DNA of 59,507 nt from Raineya orbicola (lineage in GTDB: Bacteria; Bacteroidota; Bacteroidia; Cytophagales; Thermonemataceae): the NCBI RefSeq assembly GCF_002843425.1, contig NZ_NKXO01000023.1, positions 1 to 59,507 on the forward strand, given 5' to 3'. Of the stretch, positions 1-8,086 are shown piece after piece. The position numbers and the translations under genes are program-made. The notes beneath the pieces were generated by a model. It had not been told where the DNA came from and did no database searches. It was given only the letters and a program-made list of their open reading frames with translations. Within the stretch, counting starts at the first letter, position 1; each line of letters opens with the position of its first letter.

Positions 1-120
1 GTCAATTTGTGGTCTGGAATTATTGCCTACAAATTCCTAGATAAAAAGCCCACTATTAGAGATTTTCAAGAAAAAAATCTACTTACAAATTTTGAACTTT
101 TTCAAGATATTGCCGCTTAA
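1..120 (+). CDS. Transposase, C-terminal fragment (partial)
   Basis: Frame 1 is open from the first base to TAA at 118-120 and gives 39 residues, with NLWSGIIAYKF and LDKKPTIRDF as recognisable stretches. Tails of the form N-L-x-x-G-x-I-A-Y followed by K-K-P-S/T are common at the end of DDE transposases. The identical inverted copy at the other end of the window supports a mobile-element origin. Only the tail is visible, with no catalytic residues, so the family is left open. A repeated non-transposase gene is a less likely alternative. Confidence 0.6.
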   Translation, partial: VNLWSGIIAYKFLDKKPTIRDFQEKNLLTNFELFQDIAA

Positions 121-129
121 CTCACGTTA
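1..129 (+). mobile_element. End of an insertion sequence at the contig edge (left copy)
   Basis: Bases 1-129 are the exact reverse complement of 59379-59507. Identity stops sharply after base 129 (TTTAAC follows here, AAAAGG beyond the other copy), as expected at the boundary of a mobile element. The segment carries the 3' end of an open reading frame that stops nine bases before the boundary. The rest of the element lies outside the window, so its family, inner terminal repeat and target duplication cannot be determined. Confidence 0.8.
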
Positions 130-140
130 TTTAACAAGTG

Positions 141-148
141 TAATTTTG
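141..148 (+). promoter_or_regulatory. Candidate -7 element (TAATTTTG) before the lipoprotein gene
   Basis: TAATTTTG matches the Bacteroidota -7 consensus TAnnTTTG, but no TTG lies at the usual -33 distance. A second, weaker element, TACTTTCG at 202-209, is closer to the ATG at 238 and has a TTG at 175-177. Either could drive the gene. Confidence 0.3.
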
Positions 149-237
149 CAAAAATAAAAGATTTTTTTGGGCTTTTGAGCATAAGATATTCAAAAAAACT
201 TTACTTTCGCAAAGTTTTTCAAAAATCAGAAAAAGAT

Positions 238-1488
238 ATGCGGTATTTAGGTTTGCTTGCCATTTGTACAACTACTCTCTTTGTTTTTTCTTGTAAAGAA
301 AAAGATAAGGAAACAAAACAGAAAGCCGATAGTAGCAAAGTTCAGAAAATAGAAGAAAAACCTGTTCAAATAGATAGACTTGCTACCAGCCAAGCCGAAA
401 TTCTGGCGGCTCTTGTACCCCAAGACACTACAAAGTATGGAAAAATTATCAATAGTGATATTTTCAAAAAACATCAGGAAGCGTTCAACAAAGGTTGGGA
501 AAATTTAGAAAGCAAATATTTGAGCAAAATTCGCCCTTGGCGAGATAAAGAACTTGCCGATATGAACAAAGAAGGCGTTACGGTATTTTATCCGTTCAGC
601 GGTCCTGACATTCTCAATGCCTATAATCTTTTTCCTAATGCCGATAATTTCATAATGTTTGGCTTGGAAATGCCCGGGCTCTTGGAAAAAGACTTATACG
701 CCAAAGATGATAAATTCACCAATGCCTATTTTGCTGATGTCCGCAATGCTTTGGAAGATATTTTTGCTCGTAATTACTTCATTACCAGCTATATGGGTTC
801 GGATTTGTACCGCCGTGCTAATGGAGTTGCTCCGCTAATGTGTGTATTTTTGGCTCGTACAGGCAACGAAATTGTAAATATCCAACGGGTAGGTATAGAC
901 AAAGATGCTAAACCTATTTTCAAGGATATTTACACTTCCAAAGCAGATACTACTTATTTTGGATTGTTTTTTGAGGTCAAAAATAAAAATCGCAAAAATA
1001 CTCAAAAAATTTACTATTTTTGGGGTGATGTGAGTGATTTTGCTCTTGTGAAAAAGCCTCAATTTGATAAATTCATTCGCAGTTTCCCCAATAAAGTGGG
1101 CTATTTGAAATCAGCCTCTTATGTTCTTTTCAACCCTAATTTTCAGATAGTTAAGAAAATTCTTTTGGAAGATACAAGCGTTATTTTCCAAGATGATACA
1201 GGTGTACCTTATCGCGATTTTGTAGCCGCAGGCAATTGGGATATACAACTTTATGGCAAATACTCGCGTCCTGTTGCCGATTTCGGTAGCTATACTCATC
1301 AACCTGACCTACGCGATGCTTTCAAAGATAGTAGTAAAGTGAAAAAAATTGATTTTCGCTATGGCTATCATTGGAAAACCGATGGGGCAAGTCTTATCGT
1401 TGCTCGTCGCAACAATAATCCGCCCAAGTATATCCAACCTACGGCAGAAGAACATTTGAAAAAATATCCACCTACAAAGAAAAAATAA
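238..1488 (+). CDS. Hypothetical lipoprotein, 416 aa
   Basis: I do not recognise a named family. I chose the ATG at 238 over the upstream TTG at 175 because it gives a clean lipoprotein signal: M-R, a hydrophobic stretch, then the lipobox V-F-S-C at residues 16-19, followed by a charged, Lys-rich linker. The mature part is soluble and rich in aromatic residues, with no membrane segments or repeats. A stretch near residues 100-120 (GVTVFYPFSGPDILNAYNLF) looks like a structural core. The protein should be anchored in a membrane facing the periplasm or cell surface. The next gene begins about 70 bases downstream, behind a GC-rich hairpin. Its function is unknown. Confidence 0.8.
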   Translation: MRYLGLLAICTTTLFVFSCKEKDKETKQKADSSKVQKIEEKPVQIDRLATSQAEILAALVPQDTTKYGKIINSDIFKKHQEAFNKGWENLESKYLSKIRPWRDKELADMNKEGVTVFYPFSGPDILNAYNLFPNADNFIMFGLEMPGLLEKDLYAKDDKFTNAYFADVRNALEDIFARNYFITSYMGSDLYRRANGVAPLMCVFLARTGNEIVNIQRVGIDKDAKPIFKDIYTSKADTTYFGLFFEVKNKNRKNTQKIYYFWGDVSDFALVKKPQFDKFIRSFPNKVGYLKSASYVLFNPNFQIVKKILLEDTSVIFQDDTGVPYRDFVAAGNWDIQLYGKYSRPVADFGSYTHQPDLRDAFKDSSKVKKIDFRYGYHWKTDGASLIVARRNNNPPKYIQPTAEEHLKKYPPTKKK

Positions 1489-1502
1489 TGGTTTTTCTTT
1501 GA

Positions 1503-1510
1503 TATTTTTG
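1503..1510 (+). promoter_or_regulatory. Candidate -7 element (TATTTTTG) before the rRNA methyltransferase
   Basis: TATTTTTG fits TAnnTTTG. It ends one base before the GC-rich palindrome, so a transcript started here would carry most of the hairpin in its 5' leader. No convincing -33 TTG is visible. Confidence 0.3.
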
Positions 1511-1511
1511 T

Positions 1512-1544
1512 GGGGCGGGCTTCGCCTTTGGCGAAGCCCGCCCC
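1512..1544. repeat. Perfect GC-rich palindrome, 15-bp arms
   Basis: GGGGCGGGCTTCGCC, a TTT loop, and its exact reverse complement form a perfect 15-bp stem in otherwise AT-rich intergenic DNA. It is not followed by a T tract, so it is a poor intrinsic terminator. It could be a dispersed palindromic repeat, a transcript-end stabiliser for the lipoprotein mRNA or a leader structure for the next gene. Confidence 0.85.
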
Positions 1545-1558
1545 AACCTTTTCCTGAT

Positions 1559-2779
1559 ATGAAACTTCATCGTAATTTATGTGAGGCAATCATTAGAGCA
1601 CTAGAAGCCATTTTCAACCAAAAACAATACGCCGATAAAGTTTTAGAGAAATTGCTCAAAAGCAACTCAAAATGGGGAGCAAGAGATAGGGCATTTATCG
1701 CTGAAAGCACCTACGAAATTGTACGCTGGTGGCGGAAACTTTTATTTTTGGCAAATGAGACTTATTACGAAAATGGCTCTAACTATGAAAATAGAGTTTT
1801 TTGGCGAGTTTTAGGGGTGCATTTACTTTTACAACATAAAAGCCTTCCTCCTTGGCAAGAGTGGCAAAATCTGTTTTTGAAAGAAATTGAGCAAAAAGCC
1901 TCAAATATTCGTGAAAGAGCCATTCAGCATTCCATTCCTGATTGGCTAGATAAGCTCGGAGAGCAAGAACTTGGAAAAGGTGCTTGGGAAAGAGAGTTAG
2001 AAGCCCTTAATAAGCCTGCCGAAGTAGTTTTGCGAGCTAATACGCTCAAAATCTCTGTTCAAGAGCTTCAAAAGCTTTTGCAAGAGCAAAAAATTGAAAC
2101 AAAACTTACGCCACATAGCCCCGATGCTCTTATTTTAGCTACAAGACAAAATATCTTTCAAAATCCTTTATTCAAAGAAGGGTATTTTGAAGTGCAAGAT
2201 GTAGGTTCGCAAGAAATTGGGCGTTTTTTGCGAGTGAAAGCAGGCGAACGTGTTGTAGATGCTTGTGCAGGTGCGGGTGGGAAAACCTTGCATTTGGCAA
2301 GTATGATGCATAACAAGGGCAGAATTATCGCAATGGATACAGAATCGTGGAAACTTGCCGAACTCAAAAAACGAGCCAAAAGAAATGGAATAGATATAAT
2401 CGAAACTCGTCTCATTGAAAGTTCCAAAACCATCAAAAGATTAGCCAATTCAGCAGATAAACTACTTTTAGATGTGCCTTGCAGTGGTTTAGGGGTGCTT
2501 CGTCGCAATCCCGATGCCAAATGGAAACTATCAGAAAAGTTTTTGATAGAAGTACGAGAAAAACAAAGTCAGATTTTACAGCAATACTCACAAATGCTCA
2601 AAAAAGGAGGCTTTTTGGTGTATGCTACGTGCAGTATCTTACCTTCGGAAAATGAAAATCAGGTGAATAATTTTCTACTGCAAAACAAAAATTTTCGGCT
2701 TCTTGAAAGCAAACATCTTTTCCCTTCTGAGTATGGATTTGACGGCTTTTTTATGGCTTTATTAGAAAAAACAAATTAA
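1559..2779 (+). CDS. RsmB/NOP2/Sun-family RNA (cytosine-C5) methyltransferase, 406 aa
   Basis: This S-adenosylmethionine-dependent methyltransferase most likely makes m5C in 16S rRNA. The N-terminal third (about residues 1-130) is helical and resembles the NusB-like domain of RsmB. The catalytic domain shows motif I DACAGAGGKT, then DVPCSGLGVLRRNPD (motif IV, with the PC cysteine) and YATCSILPSENE (motif VI, with the catalytic TC cysteine). Both cysteines needed for the reaction are present. I chose the ATG at 1559 because the in-frame residues upstream translate the GC hairpin. The stop codon lies inside the stem of the downstream terminator. RsmB versus another m5C methyltransferase of the family cannot be separated from sequence alone. 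Confidence 0.88.
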   Translation: MKLHRNLCEAIIRALEAIFNQKQYADKVLEKLLKSNSKWGARDRAFIAESTYEIVRWWRKLLFLANETYYENGSNYENRVFWRVLGVHLLLQHKSLPPWQEWQNLFLKEIEQKASNIRERAIQHSIPDWLDKLGEQELGKGAWERELEALNKPAEVVLRANTLKISVQELQKLLQEQKIETKLTPHSPDALILATRQNIFQNPLFKEGYFEVQDVGSQEIGRFLRVKAGERVVDACAGAGGKTLHLASMMHNKGRIIAMDTESWKLAELKKRAKRNGIDIIETRLIESSKTIKRLANSADKLLLDVPCSGLGVLRRNPDAKWKLSEKFLIEVREKQSQILQQYSQMLKKGGFLVYATCSILPSENENQVNNFLLQNKNFRLLESKHLFPSEYGFDGFFMALLEKTN

Positions 2780-2806
2780 AAAGGGCAAGTTAAACTTTGC
2801 CCTTTT
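2779..2806. terminator. Bidirectional terminator between converging genes
   Basis: AAAAGGGCAA and TTGCCCTTTT form a 10-bp stem around an 8-base loop, with A and T runs on both sides. It sits between the plus-strand methyltransferase, whose TAA overlaps it, and the minus-strand ferritin gene, and can serve both. Confidence 0.75.
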
Positions 2807-2811
2807 GTATT

Positions 2812-3336
2812 TTAGCCCTCATACTTAATTTTGGTAACCTCTTCATCAATCATAAATCTACCAACGCCCTCTTCACCGATTACGTCAAAGAGTTCTAATG
2901 CACGGCGAGCCTTGAACTCTTCTTCAATTTGCTCTTGCAAGAACCAATGCAAAAACTTCTCTGTCATATAATCGTGATTTTTACGGCATATATCAATCAA
3001 ACGATTGATAGCAAGGCTTGTTTCCACCTCCGATTCCAATGCTTTTTCAAAAACACTTCTGAAAGAATCAAAATCATTGGGAACGTTTTTTACATCAGGC
3101 GAAATAGCTGTGCCACCCATATCGGCTACATAACGAAATATTTTGAGCATATGCTCACGCTCCTCTTCAGCTTGCTTGTAGAAATATTCTGCACTATTAT
3201 CGTAGCCGTTTCTATCGCACCAAGAACCCATTGCCAAATAGTGAGCCGAATTAAAGGCTTCCATTGCAATTTGGGCATTGAGGGCTTTTTCTATATCTTC
3301 CTTCAAAGAAGATTTCAAACGCATTACATCTTTCAT
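2812..3336 (-). CDS. ftnA: Non-heme ferritin, 174 aa
   Basis: An iron-storage protein that oxidises Fe(II) and holds the mineral in a 24-subunit cage in the cytoplasm. The length fits bacterial ferritins (about 165-175 aa). The four-helix pattern carries ferroxidase ligands: a Glu in the first helix (AMEAFNSAHYLAMGSW), the EEEREHM motif in the second helix giving the E-x-x-H pair, and later Glu residues in LQEQIEEE. I used the ATG at 3336; the longer reading upstream is basic and unlike ferritins. It is transcribed away from dsbD and ends at the shared terminator. Confidence 0.92.
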   Translation of the reverse strand: MKDVMRLKSSLKEDIEKALNAQIAMEAFNSAHYLAMGSWCDRNGYDNSAEYFYKQAEEEREHMLKIFRYVADMGGTAISPDVKNVPNDFDSFRSVFEKALESEVETSLAINRLIDICRKNHDYMTEKFLHWFLQEQIEEEFKARRALELFDVIGEEGVGRFMIDEEVTKIKYEG

Positions 3337-3447
3337 ACAGCTTAGGTTTTTACGAAGTTTATGTTTTTCTTTTGCAATAATACAAGTTTGCAAGTGTTTT
3401 AGTTTCCAAAAATCTCCCAAAAAGGCTAATTTATAGCAAGTCTAAAT

Positions 3448-5643
3448 TTACAAAGAGGCTTTTTTCTTGCTCTTAAATACCTCTAAACCAGTTTTCAAAT
3501 ACTTTTCAAATTCTTTCACGTCAGGTTCATAGCCTTTGGGTGGGTTAACAAGCAAATTACCTTCCGTATCCAAAAGACAATAATAAGGCTGAGCAATATT
3601 ATCAAAACGCTCTGCTTCAAAATGCAAGTTGATTTTTCCAATCGTTTTTTTTACTTTGCCATCAACTTTGGAAATTATCCACTCACTTTCAGGTAGTTCC
3701 GTTTTATCATCAGTATAAAGAGAAATAATCACATAGTCGTTTTTGAGCATAGAAAGAATTTCAGGCTTTACCCATACATATTCTTCCATTTTACGGCAAT
3801 TAGCACAGCCGTGTCCTGTAAAGTCTAAAAAAACAGGTTTATTCACTTTTTTAGCATAAGCCATACCTTCTTTATAGTCAAAAAAACCTTTCAAGCCATA
3901 AGGTAGATGCAAAAAATCGCCATACTTCACTGATTTTGGGAAATCATCAGTCGCAGAAGCATCTGTATTGTAAGAAATCTTTTCAATTTGCGTATCTAAA
4001 CTAAAATCTTGAGTAGTTTCAGGGGGAATAATACCGCTCAAAAGTTTCAAATTTGCCCCCCACAAACCGGGTAGCATATAAATCGTAAAAGCAGAAGCTA
4101 AAATCGCTACCAAAGTGCGTGGCACAGAAAGCCGTTCTATTTTGCTATCGTGAGGCAACTGAATAAAGCCAAACAAATACAAAGCTAATGCCCCAAAAAT
4201 AGCTATCCAAATCGCTAAAAATACATCTCGGTTCAAGATACCCCAATGATGAGCCAAATCGGCAGTACTTAAAAACTTAAATGCCAAAGCAAGTTCCAAA
4301 AAACCTAAAAATACTTTCACCGTATTCAGCCAGCCCCCCGATTTAGGCAAACTTTTCATTGCCGTAGGAAATAGTGCAAAAAAAGTAAAAGGAATTGCAA
4401 AAGCAAGCGAATACGCTACCATTCCCACCAAAGGCTTTATCACTTCGCCTTGCACAGAAAGTAAAATAATGCTTCCCGCAATAGGAGCAGTACAAGAAAA
4501 AGACACCAAAACCAGCGTAAAAGCCATAAAAAATACCGCTCCATACCCACCGCCATCAGCTTTGCGGTCAATTTTATTTACAAAACTGCTGGGAAGTATA
4601 ATTTCAAACATTCCAAGAAAAGACATTCCGAAAATGATAAAAATTGCAAAAAATATCAGATTCGGTATCCAATGCGTGCTGAAATCGTTATTAAACTCAA
4701 TTCCGAAAGCTAATGACGTAAGAAGCCCCAATATCCCATAAATGATAATGATAGAAAATCCATAAATCAAGGCTTTGATAATTCCTTTTCGGCGGTTTGC
4801 TTTCATTTGGGCTTGTTGCTCGGCAAAGTCGGCTTGCAGATTGATAGGTTTATCTCCTTTCATAAAGATTGATACCGTCATTGGTATCATCGGATACACG
4901 CAAGGCGTGAGCAAAGCCAAAAAACCTGCCAAAAATGCCCCCAGAGCAAATAACCATATACTTCCTGTGTCTTGTTTTTGTGTTTTTTTATAGGTTGAAG
5001 TAGTGTTTTCTGTTTTTAGGTTGCTCTTGCTCGCCTGATTTTCAGTACTTGAGGTTTGAACAATATTTTTTTCTGTGCTATCGGTAAGCGGTTGATTTTT
5101 TGAAAGGTTTTCTTGATTTATCTTGTTGTTTTGAACTTGGGTGTCTTTGTCATTTTTTTTTTCAGGTGTGTTTTCGGCTTTAATGGTCAGATTACTGAAA
5201 TTGAAATCATATTCGCAAGGAATGCACTGACCTGTTTTGTCGGAGCAAGTTTGATATTCAATAGTGCCTGCGAGTTTGAAGTCTTTTTTGAGAATTTTGA
5301 CTTTTTGCCGAAATTCGCCTTTCTTTTTGAAAAAACGAACTTCCATTTCAAAAACGTTGTCGTATTTTTTCTCTGAATTGATTGCTTCTAAATTTCCTAC
5401 CAAAGCATACGAGGAGTTTGGCTCAAATTTGAATTTCGTTACTTGCGGACCGCCTTCCTCAAAATCAGAGGAATAGACGTACCAGTCAGGTTTGGGAGTT
5501 ACAAAAAAACTAATCGTAACTACATCACCAATTTTGGCTTCTTTGGGTGAGGCTTCCACTTGCCAAGTAGCACAATTCCCTTGTGCAAAAAGCTGTATGT
5601 TTGCAAATAGACCAAGAAAAGCAAGAAAAAAACGTAATTTCAT
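3448..5643 (-). CDS. dsbD: DsbD-type thiol:disulfide interchange protein, 731 aa
   Basis: This inner-membrane protein carries electrons from cytoplasmic thioredoxin to periplasmic thiol proteins. A signal peptide (about residues 1-20, ending in FAQ) leads into a beta-rich N-terminal domain (about 25-150) with Cys in YQTCSDKTGQCIPCEY. A Lys/Asn/Thr/Ser-rich linker of about 70 residues follows. The CcdA-like membrane core (about 225-530) has two buried cysteines, in LLTPCVYPMIP and SFSCTAPIAG. The C-terminal thioredoxin domain has the active site C613-A-N-C616 in HGCANCRKM. The gene once followed the M1 peptidase gene by 14 bases; the IS1 element now sits in that gap, so its expression may depend on IS-borne or new promoters. 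Confidence 0.92.
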   Translation of the reverse strand: MKLRFFLAFLGLFANIQLFAQGNCATWQVEASPKEAKIGDVVTISFFVTPKPDWYVYSSDFEEGGPQVTKFKFEPNSSYALVGNLEAINSEKKYDNVFEMEVRFFKKKGEFRQKVKILKKDFKLAGTIEYQTCSDKTGQCIPCEYDFNFSNLTIKAENTPEKKNDKDTQVQNNKINQENLSKNQPLTDSTEKNIVQTSSTENQASKSNLKTENTTSTYKKTQKQDTGSIWLFALGAFLAGFLALLTPCVYPMIPMTVSIFMKGDKPINLQADFAEQQAQMKANRRKGIIKALIYGFSIIIIYGILGLLTSLAFGIEFNNDFSTHWIPNLIFFAIFIIFGMSFLGMFEIILPSSFVNKIDRKADGGGYGAVFFMAFTLVLVSFSCTAPIAGSIILLSVQGEVIKPLVGMVAYSLAFAIPFTFFALFPTAMKSLPKSGGWLNTVKVFLGFLELALAFKFLSTADLAHHWGILNRDVFLAIWIAIFGALALYLFGFIQLPHDSKIERLSVPRTLVAILASAFTIYMLPGLWGANLKLLSGIIPPETTQDFSLDTQIEKISYNTDASATDDFPKSVKYGDFLHLPYGLKGFFDYKEGMAYAKKVNKPVFLDFTGHGCANCRKMEEYVWVKPEILSMLKNDYVIISLYTDDKTELPESEWIISKVDGKVKKTIGKINLHFEAERFDNIAQPYYCLLDTEGNLLVNPPKGYEPDVKEFEKYLKTGLEVFKSKKKASL

Positions 5644-5666
5644 AGCTTCGTAAAGATTTATTTTCT

Positions 5667-6443
5667 GGTTGTGGTTTAGAATGTATGATAGTCATAATTC
5701 CATTGTTGAAACATAATTTTGATAGCTGCTTCGTGATACTTGTCTTTTTTAGAAAAGCAAGTAGTTTTTCGTACCAAACGTCTATTTCTGGCTCGTAAAG
5801 CATTATTCACTCCCTCAATATGCCGCGTCAGATGTTTGCCAACTTGATGGTTTTGCCCTGCTAATACCTCTGCAAAAGCAGCCCAATTGTCGGTACAATA
5901 CTGCTCAATTTCAATATCTTTAAGCATTTGAAGTAGTTTTTTAATTGTTTTAGCACTGCGATTGCCTATCACATAGCCTAAGACTTCATTCGTTTCAGGA
6001 GCATAGGCATAGAAAAGCCATCGCTTGTGCTTTTTCTTATGCTGAACATAAGACCAAAATTCGTCAATTTGAACACTTTTGTAGTGCTTTTGCTTGGGAG
6101 TTATCACACACTTTTCAGACTGTTTAAGTAGCTGATTTAACACACAAACACGACTGACTTGTAAGACCATAGCAATATCTCGTATGCCGCTATTTCTTAG
6201 CAACATACTCACTATCAGATGTTTAATTTTAGGGTCTGCTCCTTTGTACCGATAAGCCTGTTGAAACTGCTTACCACAAGATTTACACAAAAAATTTTGT
6301 GTTCCATCTTTTTTACGACCATTTTTCACTACCTTTGCACCTTGACAATGAGGGCAGTTTACTTTTGTTAATACTTTAGACATATTACAAAAATACGCCC
6401 TCTTTGTCTTTTACTAAAATATCATACAATCTTTACCACAACC
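5667..6443 (-). mobile_element. Complete IS1-family insertion sequence, 777 bp
   Basis: The ends are 24-bp inverted repeats at 5667-5690 and 6420-6443. They start GGTTGTGGT, end TGTATGATA and differ at 3 of 24 positions. One intact transposase gene fills the interior, and perfect 8-bp direct repeats flank the element. Length and GGT ends fit IS1 (768 bp in enterobacteria). It lies between the M1 peptidase gene and dsbD and supplies the last base of the peptidase stop codon. Confidence 0.96.
5676..6383 (-). CDS. IS1-family transposase, single-frame form, 235 aa
   Basis: It catalyses transposition of the surrounding IS1 element. The N-terminal InsA-like part has a zinc ribbon (C-P-H-C near residue 10, C-K-S-C near 33) and a helix-turn-helix (about 60-95). 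The InsB-like catalytic part shows IDEFWSYV, then CTDNWAAF, then HIEGVNNALRARNRRLVRKT, carrying the DDE acidic residues. In classical IS1 the two parts are made by a -1 frameshift between insA and insB. Here they are one uninterrupted frame, as in some IS1-family subgroups. The gene looks intact and probably active. Confidence 0.95.
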   Translation of the reverse strand: MSKVLTKVNCPHCQGAKVVKNGRKKDGTQNFLCKSCGKQFQQAYRYKGADPKIKHLIVSMLLRNSGIRDIAMVLQVSRVCVLNQLLKQSEKCVITPKQKHYKSVQIDEFWSYVQHKKKHKRWLFYAYAPETNEVLGYVIGNRSAKTIKKLLQMLKDIEIEQYCTDNWAAFAEVLAGQNHQVGKHLTRHIEGVNNALRARNRRLVRKTTCFSKKDKYHEAAIKIMFQQWNYDYHTF

Positions 6444-8086
6444 TATTTTCTTTCTACATTCACAAAGAATAAATCCGTTCTAACGGAAAAAGGTTCGTTA
6501 AGGAGCGAATTATTTCCGCCTCGGGCATCAAAAATAATGGTTTCCCACTCCGTTGAGGCGTTGAGTATCATTTCTGTAGAACCAAATTTTACTACAATAG
6601 GCATACGAAAATCCTTTACATCAGCTTTGAAACGATATTGAAATTTTCCGCCCTCTATTTTATACTCAAAAGTGGGTATCTGCAAAAATTTAAGGTATTG
6701 TGTAAAAAAAGGTCGCAATTCTAAACCTGTTTTTTTGTTCCAAAAAGCAACGACTTCATCTGTATTTGTGTTTTTCCCTTTGAAAGTTTGATAAAACTCT
6801 TTCAAATAAGCAAACCATTTATCATCGCTGTTGATGATATTACGCAAAGTGTGTATCATTAAAGCCCCTTTGAAATACATATCGCTACTGCCTTCCTGAT
6901 TTACGTGGCGAGGAGGTACAATAGGCACATCATTTTGAATAATTTTTTTCCAGCCGTTAGCGTATTCAAAGGCTTTGGCTTTGCCCCACATACATTCAAC
7001 GTAAAGAGCCTCGGTGTAGGTGCAAAAGGCTTCGTGTATCCACATTTCGGCACGTTCATCAGCAGAAACGCTATTACCCCAGTATTCGTGTCCTGTTTCG
7101 TGAATAATGATGAAATCAAAAAGTTTGCCTATACCCGTGCTGGTAAGGTCGCCCCCTAAATACCCTTGTAAGTATTTGTTTCCATAAGCAATCGCCCCTT
7201 GATGCTCCATTCCTAAATAAGGCGTTTCTACAAGGGCAAAGCCGTCATTCCAGAAAGGATATTTATCAAAAAGTTTCTCATAACAGGCAAGCATCGGTTT
7301 TACCTGCTCAAACTGCTTTTGGGCTTTTTCTACATTTTCGGGTAAAACGTAATAATCCAGTGCAAGTTTTGAGCCATCTTGAGCAGTGTAAGTGTCTGTG
7401 AAATGAGAATATTTGGCAACATTCAGCGTGATGTTGTAATTATTTATTGGGTAGCTTACTTTCCATACATACCTTGCGTAGCCATCTGAAAGGGTTTCGG
7501 TTTTGATTAAATTTCCATTTGCTACCGCTACCAATCCCGACGGAACTTCATAAGTGAGTTTTACACTATCAGGTTTATCCGACCAGTGGTCTTTGTTTGG
7601 AAACCAAACACTTGCCCCTACATTCTGACAAGCTACGCCAATCCAAGGATTGCTCTGCTTATCTTTTTGCCACACAAAACCGCCGTCCCAAGGGGCTTTT
7701 TTAGCTTCTTGTGGCGTTCCTTCATAGATAATTGTAACTTTTTCTGTACTACCTTTTCTTTGCCTTTTGGAGAAACGCACCCGAACAGCTCTTTCTTCTC
7801 TTTTGAAAGGCACAGATTTTTTACCCCATAAAATTTTTTTGATTTGTAGTTCAGGGGCTAAATCTATTTGTATTTCTTGGGCATCTTGGGTGAGCGTGTA
7901 AATAATTGTATTTTGCCCTGAAATAAACTTTTTCTCGGGATTTATTCGTAATTGCAAATCATAATATTTTACATCATAACAAGCTCTTGCGGGGTATAAA
8001 TATCCCAAAAGACTATCTTTGCGAGTGAATTGGGCTTTTATACCCAAAGGAAAAGTAAAAAATACAAAAAGCCAAAATTTATTCAT
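6443..8086 (-). CDS. M1-family (gluzincin) metallopeptidase, exported, 547 aa
   Basis: A zinc aminopeptidase-type enzyme, probably periplasmic or surface located. A signal peptide ends at about residue 18 (GIKAQ). The zinc site is H329-E-T-G-H333 with the third ligand at E352 in MWIHEAF, matching the HExxH-x18-E pattern of family M1. The substrate loop at 291-298 reads LGMEHQGA, a variant of the usual G-x-M-E-N exopeptidase motif. The start codon overlaps the terC stop (ATGA at 8083-8086), showing an operon. The stop codon is a composite of IS1 and target bases: it reads TAG now and would have been TAA before insertion, so the protein is unchanged. Confidence 0.9.
   Translation of the reverse strand: MNKFWLFVFFTFPLGIKAQFTRKDSLLGYLYPARACYDVKYYDLQLRINPEKKFISGQNTIIYTLTQDAQEIQIDLAPELQIKKILWGKKSVPFKREERAVRVRFSKRQRKGSTEKVTIIYEGTPQEAKKAPWDGGFVWQKDKQSNPWIGVACQNVGASVWFPNKDHWSDKPDSVKLTYEVPSGLVAVANGNLIKTETLSDGYARYVWKVSYPINNYNITLNVAKYSHFTDTYTAQDGSKLALDYYVLPENVEKAQKQFEQVKPMLACYEKLFDKYPFWNDGFALVETPYLGMEHQGAIAYGNKYLQGYLGGDLTSTGIGKLFDFIIIHETGHEYWGNSVSADERAEMWIHEAFCTYTEALYVECMWGKAKAFEYANGWKKIIQNDVPIVPPRHVNQEGSSDMYFKGALMIHTLRNIINSDDKWFAYLKEFYQTFKGKNTNTDEVVAFWNKKTGLELRPFFTQYLKFLQIPTFEYKIEGGKFQYRFKADVKDFRMPIVVKFGSTEMILNASTEWETIIFDARGGNNSLLNEPFSVRTDLFFVNVERK

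Larger units (their letters stand above)
5659..6451. repeat. 8-bp target-site duplication flanking IS1
   Basis: TATTTTCT occurs at 5659-5666 and again at 6444-6451, directly outside the two terminal inverted repeats. An 8-9 bp duplication is typical of the IS1 family and shows that the element moved here by transposition and has not rearranged since. Confidence 0.95.

Noticed and set aside
6443-8086. Truncation of the M1 peptidase by IS1
   Set aside because: Reconstructing the empty site shows the same last residues and a TAA stop, so the protein is full length.
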